A stretch of DNA of 64,000 nt from Symbiodinium natans (taxonomy: Eukaryota; Sar; Dinophyceae; Suessiales; Symbiodiniaceae), in contig CAJNDS010002773.1 in assembly GCA_905221605.1 (NCBI GenBank), positions 1 through 64,000 on the forward strand, read 5' to 3'. A program made the position numbers and the translations under genes. The notes under the pieces are model-generated. The model ran no database searches. It saw only the letters and a list, made by a program, of their open reading frames with translations, and was not told where the DNA came from. Of the stretch, positions 10,710 through 21,150 are shown piece by piece; the first letter of the stretch is position 1; the number at the start of each line of letters is the position of its first letter.

Positions 10710-12335
10710 TATGGCCGGAGTGGCTATAGGGCCTAGAGTTTCCGCCCTGACACAAAGCCTGCCAGCTCTCAAAGTATGTGAAGCCAGCTATAGATACAGA
10801 GTTGCAACGGGTAGCTTTGCCGGATTTCCGCCTGCGGCAGCAGCCGAGTCTGGAGCCAAGGCTATTCAGCATTCGAGAAGCGAGCCTGCGCCAGCAGCAA
10901 AAGCCAAAGGGCAAGGGTCTCAACTCATGGCAGCCCTAAACCCTACACCCTAAACCTTTCATCAGCATCCATCCAAAGGAGCAAGGCAATCGAGGTTCAA
11001 TGAGGTTCAGAGGTCTTATGGCTCCCAGACTTTAAACAGCACGAAAAAGATCTTCGGCTGGGGTAGATGCGATCTGCAGAGACTTTTGCTTACGAGAGAA
11101 AGCATTGAAGGACCAAAAAACAAGCTGCAGTAAACTTGGGGGATGCGTGGGCAATCTGGCCAGGTCCACATGGTCGTAAGAAGCCCGCGGGGCGCGGGGT
11201 GCTGAGCCGCTCCAGCGCATGAGTTGCAGCAATCCTGAGGTCAACATCGCACACCAAAGCCACACCAAAGCATCAATCCGGAACATGCCGTCAGAATGTA
11301 TTGGCTCACTGTGGCCAAAGGCACACCGGTCCGAGCAAAGCAGCCAAGAAACACCCAGCTGACTTGGTACCGTATCTGTTTCACGGACTTCAAGGAACAC
11401 TGAGCGCCACGCGTGCAGAATGAAGAGTGCGCATGACACGATTCTCCGCTCACAGAGGGACTCCACACCTGTCACGGCAATGGGTTCGGGCCATATAGCA
11501 GCCCACTTCTTAACCTCATGTGACACGAGGACCGTGGAGAAACCTTCTCTGTGCTACTTCCCTTATGACTTCATATTGTGCCGGTTTCAGCTGTGCTTCC
11601 TGGTGCTCATCTACCTGAATCTACCTCAGTCATGGACCCTGTGCTATTCTGAGCTGCCCGGGTTTCCAGAGTACTGAAACCCTTGGCTCCAAATGTCTGA
11701 TGCCCCTGCCCCAAACTCTCCTTAAAGGAAAACACCTTCAAAACCTTTGACCGGGTGGCCAACTCCGACCTCTCCACAGAAGCTGCCGCTCCACGGCTGC
11801 CTCACAGCACGTGCTGGATGCAAATTTTCAGGTGGTGCTCTCACGGCTACACTCTCCGTGCTCTACTATAGCTCACTCGAAAGAAAGGCGCCTGGAGAAA
11901 GTGTCGTCAGGAAAGTCCGTGTCTGCCGGCGGAAGGACGCCGAACGAAGATAATTACAGGCAGAGCAAGCCTTCCGGGCCTTCCGCATCGCATGCCTTGC
12001 CTTCGGCTGTTCCTCGACTAAGTCTCTGCGGCTTAGCCTTCACGAGTATCACTTGGCATGGCGGCTGGCTTGCTCTGGGCCAGTGGGCCGCTGTAGTCAA
12101 GAAATCTCTGGGCTTCGTACCAGGAATCTCATTCGAAACTGCCGAGGCTTTCAGGGTGTTGGTTGGGGTCTGAAATCTTTGTGTTCCTGGCAAGTTGGGG
12201 AATCCTTTCAGAAGGGGCCCGAATTCAAAGAGGAGCGGGGCCCTTCCGTGTGAACTCCCGTGCAAAGGGCCAGGACCCTGGCGTGTCACAGCCCGCGTGC
12301 CTAGCCAATCTTGGGTGCGTGTGAAAAGCACACCG
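10710..12335. repeat. Block A, sub-block 1 (matches 48791-50545)
   Basis: From 'gccggagtggctatagggcc' onward the sequence matches 48791-50545 in the same orientation over about 1.6 kb, with small indels (for example extra bases near 49380-49560 in block B). ORFs occur on both strands in both copies, but frames are broken by copy-specific indels, so no gene is called. A short telomere-like piece (taaaccctacaccctaaacc) lies at 10935-10955 and is conserved in block B. Confidence 0.85.
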
Positions 12336-12359
12336 CAACATGTAATTAGTAGAACTAGG

Positions 12360-12920
12360 CAACATGGCTGCACTTGGATAGTAGGGGGAACCCCCCAAAA
12401 TATGAGAGTCCTTGTAAAGGGAACCCCATAGAGGGGCGTCGAACCCCCGATATTTAGAGGCAGGGTCTAGAGTCTAAAGGGCTCATTCTCATGGGAGCTG
12501 TAGAACGAGAAGCCAACTGAAGCCACTGGTTTTCTCGTACTACTCGTACTAGTCTTCCGGTTTGAGTCGTGCATGTCCTAGCGGAAGCCCTGACAAATCG
12601 ACTTTGTATGGAAGCGACCCAAATCTTGTCCAGCTTCAGAGGTTCTTCGTGGTTTTGTGATCCCAGTGTTCTGCTCCAGGCATGCGGGTTGACCAGTATG
12701 AAGGCTCAAGGGCCGAGCATTGAATTCCATTACGGTCATGAGACTGGCGCATTCGCGGCGCTCAAGCATTGCGAGATAGCATGGCGCAAGCATTGCTCTA
12801 CCGACAGACACCGCCAACTTCGATCCTCACTTGCCGAACTTCACAGCAGCGCTTCTGACTCTGCTACAGCTTTATCCTCGTGATATTTCGTGATCATGAC
12901 ATTTTTCGAACCTTGAGAGC
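12360..12920. repeat. Block A, sub-block 2 (matches 48235-48790 and 50550-51042)
   Basis: This 0.5-kb piece has two relatives in block B, one on each side of the sub-block 1 copy. Landmarks: 'gtcgtgcatgtcctag', 'ccaaatcttgtccag', 'gttctgctccaggcatgcgg', 'ctggcgcattcgcggcgctc'. It ends at the 9-bp array. No convincing coding. Confidence 0.8.
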
Positions 12921-12990
12921 AGGACTACAGGGACTACAGGGACTACAGGGACTACAGGGACTACAGGGACTACAGGGACTACAGGGGCTA
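12921..12990. repeat. Minisatellite (GGGACTACA)n, about 7 copies
   Basis: Near-perfect 9-bp tandem array. The paralogous site at 51043-51066 has about three units and the one at 48781-48790 only one. One frame reads Gly-Leu-Gln repeats; coding is not supported. Confidence 0.95.
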
Positions 12991-13182
12991 CAGCGCCCAG
13001 CCGTGGATATCTGTGGCATCGCGGGATCAACTGACAAATGTCTCAGGCCGGACATCGGCTCAATTCAAACTGTGCCGAGATTCGTGCCAAGCTGCGAGAC
13101 CATTGTCTTGAGCATCCCTATGTAGAGCTTCAGCATCTTTTCATATATCTTCTGCCGTAAAAAACTTAGATGTCTCATTATA

Positions 13183-14335
13183 AGGTGGGTTCTCGAGCAG
13201 CGGTTGTTTGTGCCCGCAGCTGACAAATGCTTGTTTACCCCTGTTTATCAAAAAACTGCCATTCATCTTCGCTATAAAAGTGATTTTCGTTATGAAAATA
13301 TAGAGTAAACATTAACGGTACATGAAAATCTAGCAAACACAATTCCATTAGAAAAAACATACAAAGGACAGGAAATACAAACTAACAATAACCAAAGAGT
13401 GATTTTGTTCCAAGTTTTCATTTTTTAAACTAAGTGTTGACGTTGATATTTCAAAGTATTGAATTTCTTATGTATAACAATACTAATCAGCGAACGCAAA
13501 ACTGTAAAGCCAATATGGAGGGAGTGCTGCTGAGCTCTGTGCTCGCAATTTGCCACCTTGTAATGTTCATGGTGTGCATGTATATGGTCAGGAACCCACA
13601 TTCTCGGCCACCCAAGCAGCCACGTCTCGCTCGCTGCATTCTTGGATAATATTTTTGGTACTGTAGAGCTCCCTTCAACATCTTTGCTGTGCTAGCGCCT
13701 CTGAGTCACACTGGAACCTAAGTGAAAAGACAAGATGTCATCCCCCCAAATAGAAATACAGAAGAGGCTACACCGCATAAAATTCTGGAAATCTCACTTA
13801 TGTGGGTTCTCGAACAGCAGTTGTTTGTGCCTGCGATCTTTGCTGCAGACCAAACATTCACCCGGCTGACAAATGCTTGCTGAGCTCCCGGCAGCCCCTC
13901 TTGCGAACAGTAACGCTGGAAAGCCAACATGGAAGGAGTGCTGCTGAGCTCTGTGCTCGCAATTTGCCACCTTGTAATGTTCATAGTGTGCATGTACATG
14001 GTCAGGAACCCACATTCTCGGCCGCCCAAGCAGCCACGTCTCGCTCGCTGCATTCTTGGAAGATATTTTTGGTACTGTAGAGCTCCCTTCAACATCTTTG
14101 CTGTGCCAGCGCCTCTGAGCCAGATTAGAACCCATGAGCAAAAGTCACGAATGTGGCTTCTCGAGCAGCACATGCTTTGTGCCTGCGATCTTGCCGCCGA
14201 CTAAGAAGTCACCCAGCTTATACACGTGTGCTTGCTGAGCCCTCGGCAGCACCTCTTGCAACCTGTAAAACTCTGAAGCCATGATGAAAGGGGTGCTGCC
14301 GAGGTCTCGCGTGACACGATGCAGGACTTACTTGG
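13183..14335. repeat. Block A, ~430-bp tandem array (3 diverged units)
   Basis: Units start with a 'ggttctcgag/aacagc' motif at 13187, 13803 and 14157 and contain 'ctgacaaatgcttg', 'tggagggagtgctgctgagc' and 'cttcaacatctttgctgtg'. The first is AT-rich and longer; the third is short and diverged. Each full unit holds a plus-strand ORF (from 13515 and 13929) starting 'MEGVLLSSVLAICHLVMF', with one hydrophobic segment. Units are nearly identical, so that ORF's conservation says little. Confidence 0.85.
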
Positions 14336-14864
14336 GTCAAGGTCTCAACAGCGCGCGGTGGGTTCATAGGACCCAGGCCTGTGACGCAGATAGAACTTCA
14401 TGGCGATTCTGACCAGAATGGAATCTGCGGCTCTCGGCTCAAGACTCTAGCTGCCTAGCCCAAGCTCCAACCTCAAACATGATGACGGCCAAGTCAAAAA
14501 AAACTACAGCGACGATGCCAGTCTCGCCCCCCCCCCCCACCCCCCGCACCCCCCCCGCTGAGGCACTGAGCCATTGCGCGATGTGCCATGATGAAGTTGC
14601 TTTAGGAGAGCCGCCTCCTGCAGTTCACAGCTCTACCGCGTGACACACATCCCTCAACTCGCATGCCCTCTGACTTTTCTGTGGTCTCAACCTGGCACTG
14701 GCACGATGCGCAAAGGATGAGTCCTCGCTCTGAGGATGCAAGATCAAGCTTTCGGACACGACTCTTTACCAAAATGGTGTGGCCCCTGTGCAACGGGTCA
14801 ATAGCAGTTGCAATCTCCCGCTTGCTCCACGAACCAATGAACGAGATGCAAAGCCGAACCATTA
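14336..14864. repeat. Block A, sub-block 3, left part (matches 53225-53757)
   Basis: High similarity to block B, including a C-rich stretch at 14528-14558 (shorter in block B) and 'ctgaggatgcaagatcaagc'. ORFs on both strands, no motif. Confidence 0.8.
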
Positions 14865-15245
14865 GTTCGCCTCGGCTTCCTGCCGAGAAGCGTCTGGAAC
14901 AAGCAGACCCGGATCGGGCCTCCTTCCCCCAAACCCGACCCTTTGTTCCATTTTTCTGACGCCCCCCCCCCCCCCCCCCCCACCCCCCCCCCACCCTGTG
15001 GGCCACCCCTATCGCTTGGAGGCTGCAAAACCGCTGTCGTTTGTGGCTGCCCCCATCCCCCCCCCCCACCCCCACCCAACCCCCCCCGCCTCCCCCCACC
15101 CCCCCCACCCCCCCCCCCCCAACCCCTCCCTCCCCCCCCGATCCCCCCCCGACCCCCGCCCCCCTCCTGCGAAACCCTCTTTCCTCCTTTCCTGTCCTGG
15201 GGCCGGCCCGGCTGCCGAGGCGGCGCGCGCAAGCGTTTACAATTA
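14865..15245 (-). mobile_element. SINE-like element, copy 2 (absent from block B)
   Basis: Block B reads 'gaaccattaatatcagctc' (53749-53767) without interruption, whereas block A has 'gaaccatta', then about 377 bp, then 'attatatcagctc'. ATTA flanks both sides, as a 4-bp target duplication would. The insert shares its 'gttcgcctcgg' start with potential hairpin (ctcggc-ttcct-gccgag), 'ctggaacaagcag', C-rich core and 'gctgcc' GC-rich tail with 1781-1945. The core at 14960-15170 is almost pure C. Minus orientation would put the hairpin at the 3' end. No transposase or reverse transcriptase is present, so it would be non-autonomous. Confidence 0.55.
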
Positions 15246-16440
15246 TATCAGCTCATGAGTCCAGAGAACAAGAGAGCACCCTTAACAGCTAGACCGTGAA
15301 TCCAAAGAACCAGCCAATTAGCACTGTAAACCTTAGGAATTAGCTCATCGCCAGGGTCTTTCATCACTTCCCGGGTGTTCACTTCACGCAGAATTATATT
15401 TAATAATTCCGTGGAGAGAACACAATATTGTCATGAATACAAGTGAGTCTGCGAGCGCGTGATGAATAATAATATGGTGTGGATGTAACCACAACATCGG
15501 GTTCTCCAGCTATAACCGTGTAACACCTTGGCATCATGAGCCAGGAAACTAGACCAGAAAACCAGTATAATATTACTATTAAATGCGGGCTTATGAGGAG
15601 TGAAAAGATGCATGAAGCGCGTGCACCTATTATGTGGGTGAGAGAGGACAGTGCATGCGCGGGCTTACTGTTCACGTCTCAAAAGGGCCCGCGGTAAAAT
15701 ACTAAAAGACCCTACAATCTCTTATTGAAAAATCTAAGCTTGCTCTCAGGTAAAAACTCTTTTCCTCATGTCTTCGTGCCTGAGTGTCCCCTGCATAACC
15801 TTGTGTTTATGCTTCACATATAAACTCCAAACCAGGATGACAAACCCTCAACCGAAACAGATAAGCGCACGCCATTGTAAAGCCAATGCTCGAAACCACA
15901 CCCAAATGCTGATTTGGAGTGTCGGTTTCTGCAGCCCTGCGCACTGGAGATAACGTTCATACCTCGTGCTTACACAAGCAGCCGAGCCCCCAATGATAGA
16001 AATCCCAATCCGAACTCTAGCAGTGGCTGCGCAATGACCCAGTGGCCCCGTGCCTCATGGTTTAGATGGAACGCACCTGTCGGCCGTGTTCGAGAGAACG
16101 TGTCTTGCTTCAGAGCATGATGAAATGAAAATGAAATGGTGACACTGAATTACCATTCATTGCTTGCATTCGCAGACGAATGCAGCTCGCAGTTCCAACA
16201 CGATAAGGAAAGCACTGCGATAACTTGCGAACAGAAAGGTTGAGTTCCTCCTGAGCCAGAGGGTCTCATGTTTTACTTCCACATTGAACATCAATGCCTC
16301 AACATCCAGGTCGCTATAAGGGGCTTTGCAGACAGAAGCCACTCAAGAACTAGTAGAGTTTGGGTGTTTTAAGTTCTTGGTGTAGGTTCGGGTCGGGGCC
16401 TTGAGCCTCACAGCCTGGCACCTTAACACCTGAGAACCGC

Positions 16441-16441
<1 letters not shown>
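15246..16441. repeat. Block A, sub-block 3, right part (matches 53758-54901)
   Basis: Resumes the match to block B from 'atcagctcatgagtccagag' through 'ggtcggggccttgagcctcac'. AT-richer than its surroundings. Short copy-specific deletions occur, for example near 15480 in block A relative to block B. No supported gene. Confidence 0.8.

Positions 16442-16480
<39 letters not shown>
16442..16480. repeat. Poly-C tract (C39)
   Basis: Uninterrupted C run at the same relative place as the C46 run at 54902-54947 in block B. Confidence 0.95.
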
Positions 16481-16482
<2 letters not shown>

Positions 16483-16867
16483 CGCCCACCCAAACCCCAG
16501 AAGTCTAAAGCCCCCAAACCCATCAAACATACGTATGTTAAAACGAAAAGCCCACGCACCAACACCGAACGCTGAAGCCACAACTCCTGCATCAGCTCAC
16601 CAAACCTCACACCGAACGTCAACCCATGCAGTGCTCTTCTTTTCCCACAACAAACCCTAAACCTGAACCCTCAACACCCAAATAAGCAACCATCAAACCT
16701 CGAAAACCCTCAAAGCTGCCGCAAGCGACCCCATCACCTCGCCCTCCAGCACTTCGAGGCTTAGGGTCGGGATGAAAAATCGGTCTGAAGTAGCAGGGCC
16801 GATTCCAAAAAATTGGGGGCGCTTAAGTTCTTAAGGTAAACCTAGAAGCCCTAGATCTCTATAAACC

Positions 16868-17008
16868 ATGCTCGGCCTGTTTGCAGGCTTGGTCTTCTGC
16901 GCTGTCCTCGCTCATGGCCAGTTCCTGAAACTCAAGATAGCTCGGGCTCCGCGTTTCTACGAAGCAGGCGACACTGCGTATGTCGACAGGCGAAGGGCCC
17001 CCAGTTAA
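16868..17008 (+). CDS. Possible small secreted-protein exon (uncertain)
   Basis: The plus strand reads 'MLGLFAGLVFCAVLAHGQ', a good-looking signal peptide, followed by 'FLKLKIARAPRFYEAGD' and a stop at 17006-17008. Block B at 55290-55420 keeps the peptide ('LGLFAGLVFCGVLAHGQ', 'FLKFKISRAPRFYESGD') with an ATG-to-ATA change at the start. Differences between the copies are mostly conservative. Against this, the minus strand is also open here (16859-17287, 142 codons), and its pieces 'ADAPIPEEYQEDVW' and 'YLEFQELAM' are conserved in block B too. One of the two strands may be coding; I cannot decide which. Confidence 0.3.
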   Translation: MLGLFAGLVFCAVLAHGQFLKLKIARAPRFYEAGDTAYVDRRRAPS

Positions 17009-17029
17009 ACCCCAAACCCTTTTTTCGGA

Positions 17030-17049
17030 GGGGGGGGGGGGGGGGGGGG
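17030..17049. repeat. Poly-G tract (G20)
   Basis: The only long G run on the plus strand. Block B has a broken G-rich stretch at 55427-55459 at the same place. Confidence 0.9.
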
Positions 17050-18444
17050 CGGGGAACCAAACGTCCTCTTGGTACTCCTCTGGGATGGGTGCATCTGCCT
17101 GGTGGTCCGCCATGACAGCTGCGGAGTCAGAAGCGATTGGCGAAGGCTTCAAGTCTTTGAAACACGACGTGCAGGTTCTTATCTTCCGAATCCCACACAA
17201 CCCTAGGCCTAAGAGCAGTGGTGGTGATTTTAGGGCTCTGCTCAGCACCTGCCTCTGCTTTGTGTCTTGCAATCGTTGCCCGCTCACAACAGCTCACAGC
17301 GCACAAGTACTTAAAGAATTAGCCGGCTAGGTGCGAATCATCCCCCAAGAAATAGCTCTGAATACCCAATACCCTGAGGGCAGTTGAGCTGTATAGGCTA
17401 CCCCTCTGAGGGCCTTGTGTTGGCACAGAAAAAACCACTGCCCGCGGACCGCAGCCCGCTACTCTGAGCGGGGTAGGCCGATCTGAGGCACAGCATCTGC
17501 GAGCGGGGAGCCCCGCCGGACTGGAGGACCTGCTGGTTGTCTGCTGGGAACACCGCCCAAGAGGGAGGAGAAACACTAGGCTCTAGAGCTTAATGCGGGT
17601 AGACCCGCCGAGTGGTCTCCATCCGGCACCTGGAGAAACCAGGGCTGAGAAGACCGAGCCAGCCAGCACGGTCCACCTGCAAGGGTGCGCGGGTCGCGAA
17701 GGTTCCTGGGGCACCAAGAAGAATCCTGGCGTAAGACCAGGCCCAGGATCCGTGGGCAGGCTGGTTAAGTGACCTCCGCCACGCACACCCCGCCGGGGAC
17801 GTCCGCCGTCCATTTGAGTGTGGGACGAGGCCAAGGATCGTTGGAAGAAGAAGCGGCCAAGGGCGCCGAGCTGCTTGCGCTGCTTCGGCTGCTAAGGCTG
17901 CTAAGGCTGCGGGGGTAGACCCGCCAGAGGCGGACAACGCCAGAGGCGGACAACCCAGCCCGAGAGGTGGATCCTTTGCACATGTTTGTGTTTAGTTTGC
18001 TGTGGAGGAAAGCGCATCTTCAGATTCCCCCCGACGACGACACAACCCTCAAAACCGTAAAGCAGCCATTTGAACCTTGAAAACCCTCAAAGCTCCCCCA
18101 AACAATCCGCCTGCACCTCGCCCTCCAGCACTTCGCCTTCCTCCGAAACTTCGAGGTTCAGGGTTAGGTTTTAGGGTTTAACTCGGTTTGTTGCAGGGTT
18201 GATGCCCATAAATATTATATAGCCTATACACTACTCTGGGACCGAGGGCTCAAGCTGAGGGATGTTGAAGGCCAGTTCTTGCGATACAGCTGTGAAGTGA
18301 TGTCGAGTCCTTTACAATCACTTGTTGAATTCTCTACTCCTCTGTTCCCACAAGTATCGGCGAGCCTGACAAGATTGGATCTTTGCCAGGTCCTCATGCA
18401 GCAACGTCACGGTATGTGGACTGTCACGGATTCTACTGAATTTC
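17050..18444. other. Block A, partly shared with block B
   Basis: 17060-17210, 17978-18190 and 18208-18440 match block B (55460-55610, 56007-56200, 56218-56490). Between 17210 and 17975 block A has its own GC-rich sequence, including a doubled 'gccagaggcggacaac' at 17920-17955 and a doubled 'ctgctaaggctg' nearby. Degenerate 'ggttaggttttagggttta' at 18160-18180 is telomere-like. No gene is supported. Confidence 0.6.
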
Positions 18445-18802
18445 GTCTTGAGGCCAATGATCTAGAGCTTGGAAATCAAGGAGCCTCGGACTTCATGGTC
18501 AACTGGCCATGGATATCATCCGCCTCGACCTCGGAGTCTAACAAGGCCTATCTGAGTCTCAAAGGGGCAGTCTTCTGCCTTGCGATGCTCTGATCAACTC
18601 TGATCATTTTCGAAGGCATAGTGTTGAGGATGCCTACAGGGTACATGGCCTCCCGGCACCTGTCTCTGCGTATGACCGTATGAGTGCTATCCGCAGAATC
18701 ACATCTTCAACTCTGGTCCCGAACCTATCCTTTAATCCCCCTAAAACCCAGGCTGCCAAAGCCTTGCCCACACAAGAAAGCCTGCAATGTCCGACCTAGA
18801 AC
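18445..18802. repeat. Local duplicate of the gene A 3' flank, left half
   Basis: Matches 20383-20736 (landmarks 'gatctagagcttggaaatca', 'aaaggggcagtcttctgcc', 'cctgcaatgtccgacctaga'). The matching downstream copy adjoins the gene A stop codon, so this is a duplicated 3' flank. Confidence 0.85.
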
Positions 18803-19648
18803 CCCAAGATGGGCCCAAGAAGTGGCCGAAAGGCCTGGACTTGTTTGCTCCGCCCCCCGCAAGATGGGCCCAAGAAGTGGCCGAAAGGCCTGGACTTGTT
18901 TGCCCCGCCCCCCCAAGATGGCCCAAGAAGTGGCCGAAAGGCAAGAAGTGGCCGAAGGGCTCAAGAAGTTGTTTGCCCCCCCCCCCCCCCCCCAAGATGG
19001 CCCACGATGGGCCCAAGAAGTGGCCGAAAGGCCTGGACTTGTTTGCACCGCCCCCCAAGATGGGCCCAAGAAGTGGCCGATTTGCCCCACCCCCAAGATG
19101 GGCCAAGATGGCCCAAGAAGTGGCCGAAAGGCCTGGACTTGTTGGCCCCGCCCCCCAAGATGGGCCCAAGAAGTGGCCGAAGGGCCTGGCTTGTTTGCCC
19201 CGCCCCCCAAGATGGGCCCAAGAAGTGGCCGAAAGGCCTGGACTTGTTTGCCCCGCCCCCCAAGATGGGCCCAAGAAGTGGCCGAAGGGCTTGGACTTGT
19301 TTGCCCAAGATGGGCCCAAGAATTGGCCGAAAGGCCTGGACTTGTTTGGATGGGCCCAAGAAGTGGACGAAAGTCCACCCAAGATGGGCCCAAGAAGTGG
19401 CCGAAAGGCCTGGACTTGTTTGCCCCGCCCCCCAAGATGGGCCCAAGAAGTGGACGAAAGGCCTGGGCTTGTTTGCCCCGCCCCAAGATGGGCCCAAGAA
19501 GTGGACGAAAGGCCTGGACTTGTTTGCCCCACCCCCAAGATGGGCCCAAGAAGTTGCCGAAAGGCCTGGACTTGTTCCCAAGATGGGCCCAAGAAGTGGC
19601 CGAAAGGCCTGGACTTGTTGGCCCCGACCCCAAGATGGGCCCAAGAAG
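18803..19648. repeat. ~53-bp minisatellite, about 17 units
   Basis: Tandem units of the form 'aagatgggcccaagaagt', 'ggccgaaaggcctggactt', 'gtttgccccgcccccc', with units of 33-60 bp. It splits a sequence that is continuous at 20731-20760 ('cctagaactggcttgcgtg'). No unit contains a stop codon in any frame, so all six frames are open for 220-340 codons. These ORFs are a by-product of the repeat and not genes. Confidence 0.95.
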
Positions 19649-20382
19649 TGGCTTGCGTGCTGACATCAGAAACACCTTGAGATGGAGAAACAAAGCCGAT
19701 ATTTTATACCATAAATAAAACTCTGTGCATCCCTCTAAGGTTCAAGTTCTGACTCAACCCCGCCCTGTGTGTTTATGCCTCTGCCTTTGTGATATTATGA
19801 GGACGTCGCGGCTTATTCAGAATTTTGTCGTGTAGCTCGGTACGGGCATTGAAGAGACGGTCGGTAATGGTGCACCTTAAGCTTGCTTGATGTTGACTGT
19901 CCTGTAGCATGTGTGTTTCCAGTCTTTTAAAAAATGTTTCAAATAAGTTCTCAAGCGCCACCAATGGACGTAAGCGACATGACGTAAGATTGAAGTCACC
20001 ATCATGCTGGAACTTTCGGTTCTTTTCATTACAGTTTGATTTTGGTGGTACAGGGTTTGGGTTACTGGTCTTGAGTGAAAGTTCCTTACATTTGTAAGGT
20101 TCGCATTGTCAGTGTTAACTAACTTCCACCGTGAGCTTGAAGCATGTCAGGTGCTCGTCGGAGATGTTCGTGCACAGATTGCTCTCTCCAATGTCATTCG
20201 GCTATGCCCTGATCAACTACTTTGTGATGGACATCCCCAGGAAAATTATGTCCGCATATCAGAGGGAGAGTGGACATGATATTTCTTAACGTGTTTGGAC
20301 AAAGCAGCAGGGTTCATATTTTGAACGAGGATGAGAACGGAGTGTACGAGACTTCTCGGAACGCACAAATCCTACTGCATTC
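19649..20382. repeat. Block A, right part (matches 56690-57650)
   Basis: 19649-19685 finishes the local duplicate and includes a copy of the last codons and stop of gene A ('catcagaaacaccttgagat'). From about 19690 ('gatattttataccata') the sequence matches 56690-57016, then 57352-57650, without the 335-bp insert seen in block B. No supported gene. Confidence 0.75.
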
Positions 20383-20756
20383 ATCTTGAGGCCTATGATC
20401 TAGAGCTTGGAAATCAAGGAGCCTCGGGCTCCATGGTCAACTGGCCATGAATATCATCCGGCTCGACCTCGGAGTCTAGCAAGGCTTATCTGAGTCTTAA
20501 AGGGGCAGTCTTCTGCCTTGCGATGCTCTGATCATCTTCGAAGGCATAGTGCTGAGGATGCCTACAGGGAACATAGACTCCCAGCACCTGCCTCTGTGTA
20601 TGGGTGCTATCCGCAGAATCACATCTGCTACTCTGGTACCCGAATCTACCTTTAAATCCCCCTGAAACCCAGGCTGCCAAAGCCTTCCTTCCAACAACCG
20701 GTGCCCACACAAGAAAGCCTGCAATGTCCGACCTAGAACTGGCTTGCGTGCTAACA
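20383..20756. repeat. 3' flank of gene A (uninterrupted duplicate of 18445-19685)
   Basis: Immediately downstream of the gene A stop codon (TGA, 20759-20757). It contains the empty site for the minisatellite. Probably 3' UTR or downstream spacer; no poly(A) signal is evident. Confidence 0.7.
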
Positions 20757-21150
20757 TCAGAAACACCTTGAGATGAAGAAATCTATCCGGTCAAAGCTCC
20801 CAGGTAAGTCTCCAGCTGTTTCTTCGACAAGCTCCAGCAGCTTCGATGCCTCTTCTTCTGGAAGCACCGCGAACATCTGCACTGCGTTGGTGAAGACATG
20901 AGACTCGATCTCCCACTTCTTCTTCTCCTCCACAAGCTTCTTCAACGCCTGTTTCCACATGCTGAAGACGTCCGCGATTTTGACTTTGTCTGGCAACTCT
21001 TGGCTCGACGCGGCAAGGGCACACAGCATGCGCGTAGTCGGGAGCTTCTTGTAGGGGATGTGTCGTATGCAAAGATCGTTGAACTCCTCAAAGGCTTTTA
21101 TGACCGCACCCTTCTGAGCGAAGATATCAAGTCGCAACATGATCACCATC
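20757..21150 (-). CDS. Gene A: C-terminal helical tail, last exon
   Basis: Reads 'KGAVIKAFEEFNDLCIRH', 'RMLCALAASSQELPDKVK', 'MWKQALKKLVEEKKKWEIE', 'FTNAVQMFAVLPEEEASKL', ending at TGA (20759-20757). It is alpha-helical, presumably cytoplasmic, and aligns with the gene B tail ('MLYLLAASTRELPPEVKTD', 'AVRYLQMLEKEEVQELLEE'). The exon start is probably an acceptor near 21115 (gctcag). No known domain is recognised. Confidence 0.65.

Noticed and set aside
10000-10923. 307-codon minus-strand ORF
   Set aside because: Contains Gly runs from two C tracts; no motif, and the part shared with block B is frame-broken there.
18684-19718. Long ORFs (up to 344 codons) on both strands
   Set aside because: All six frames are open because the ~53-bp repeat unit lacks stops; the translations are only the repeat in different frames.
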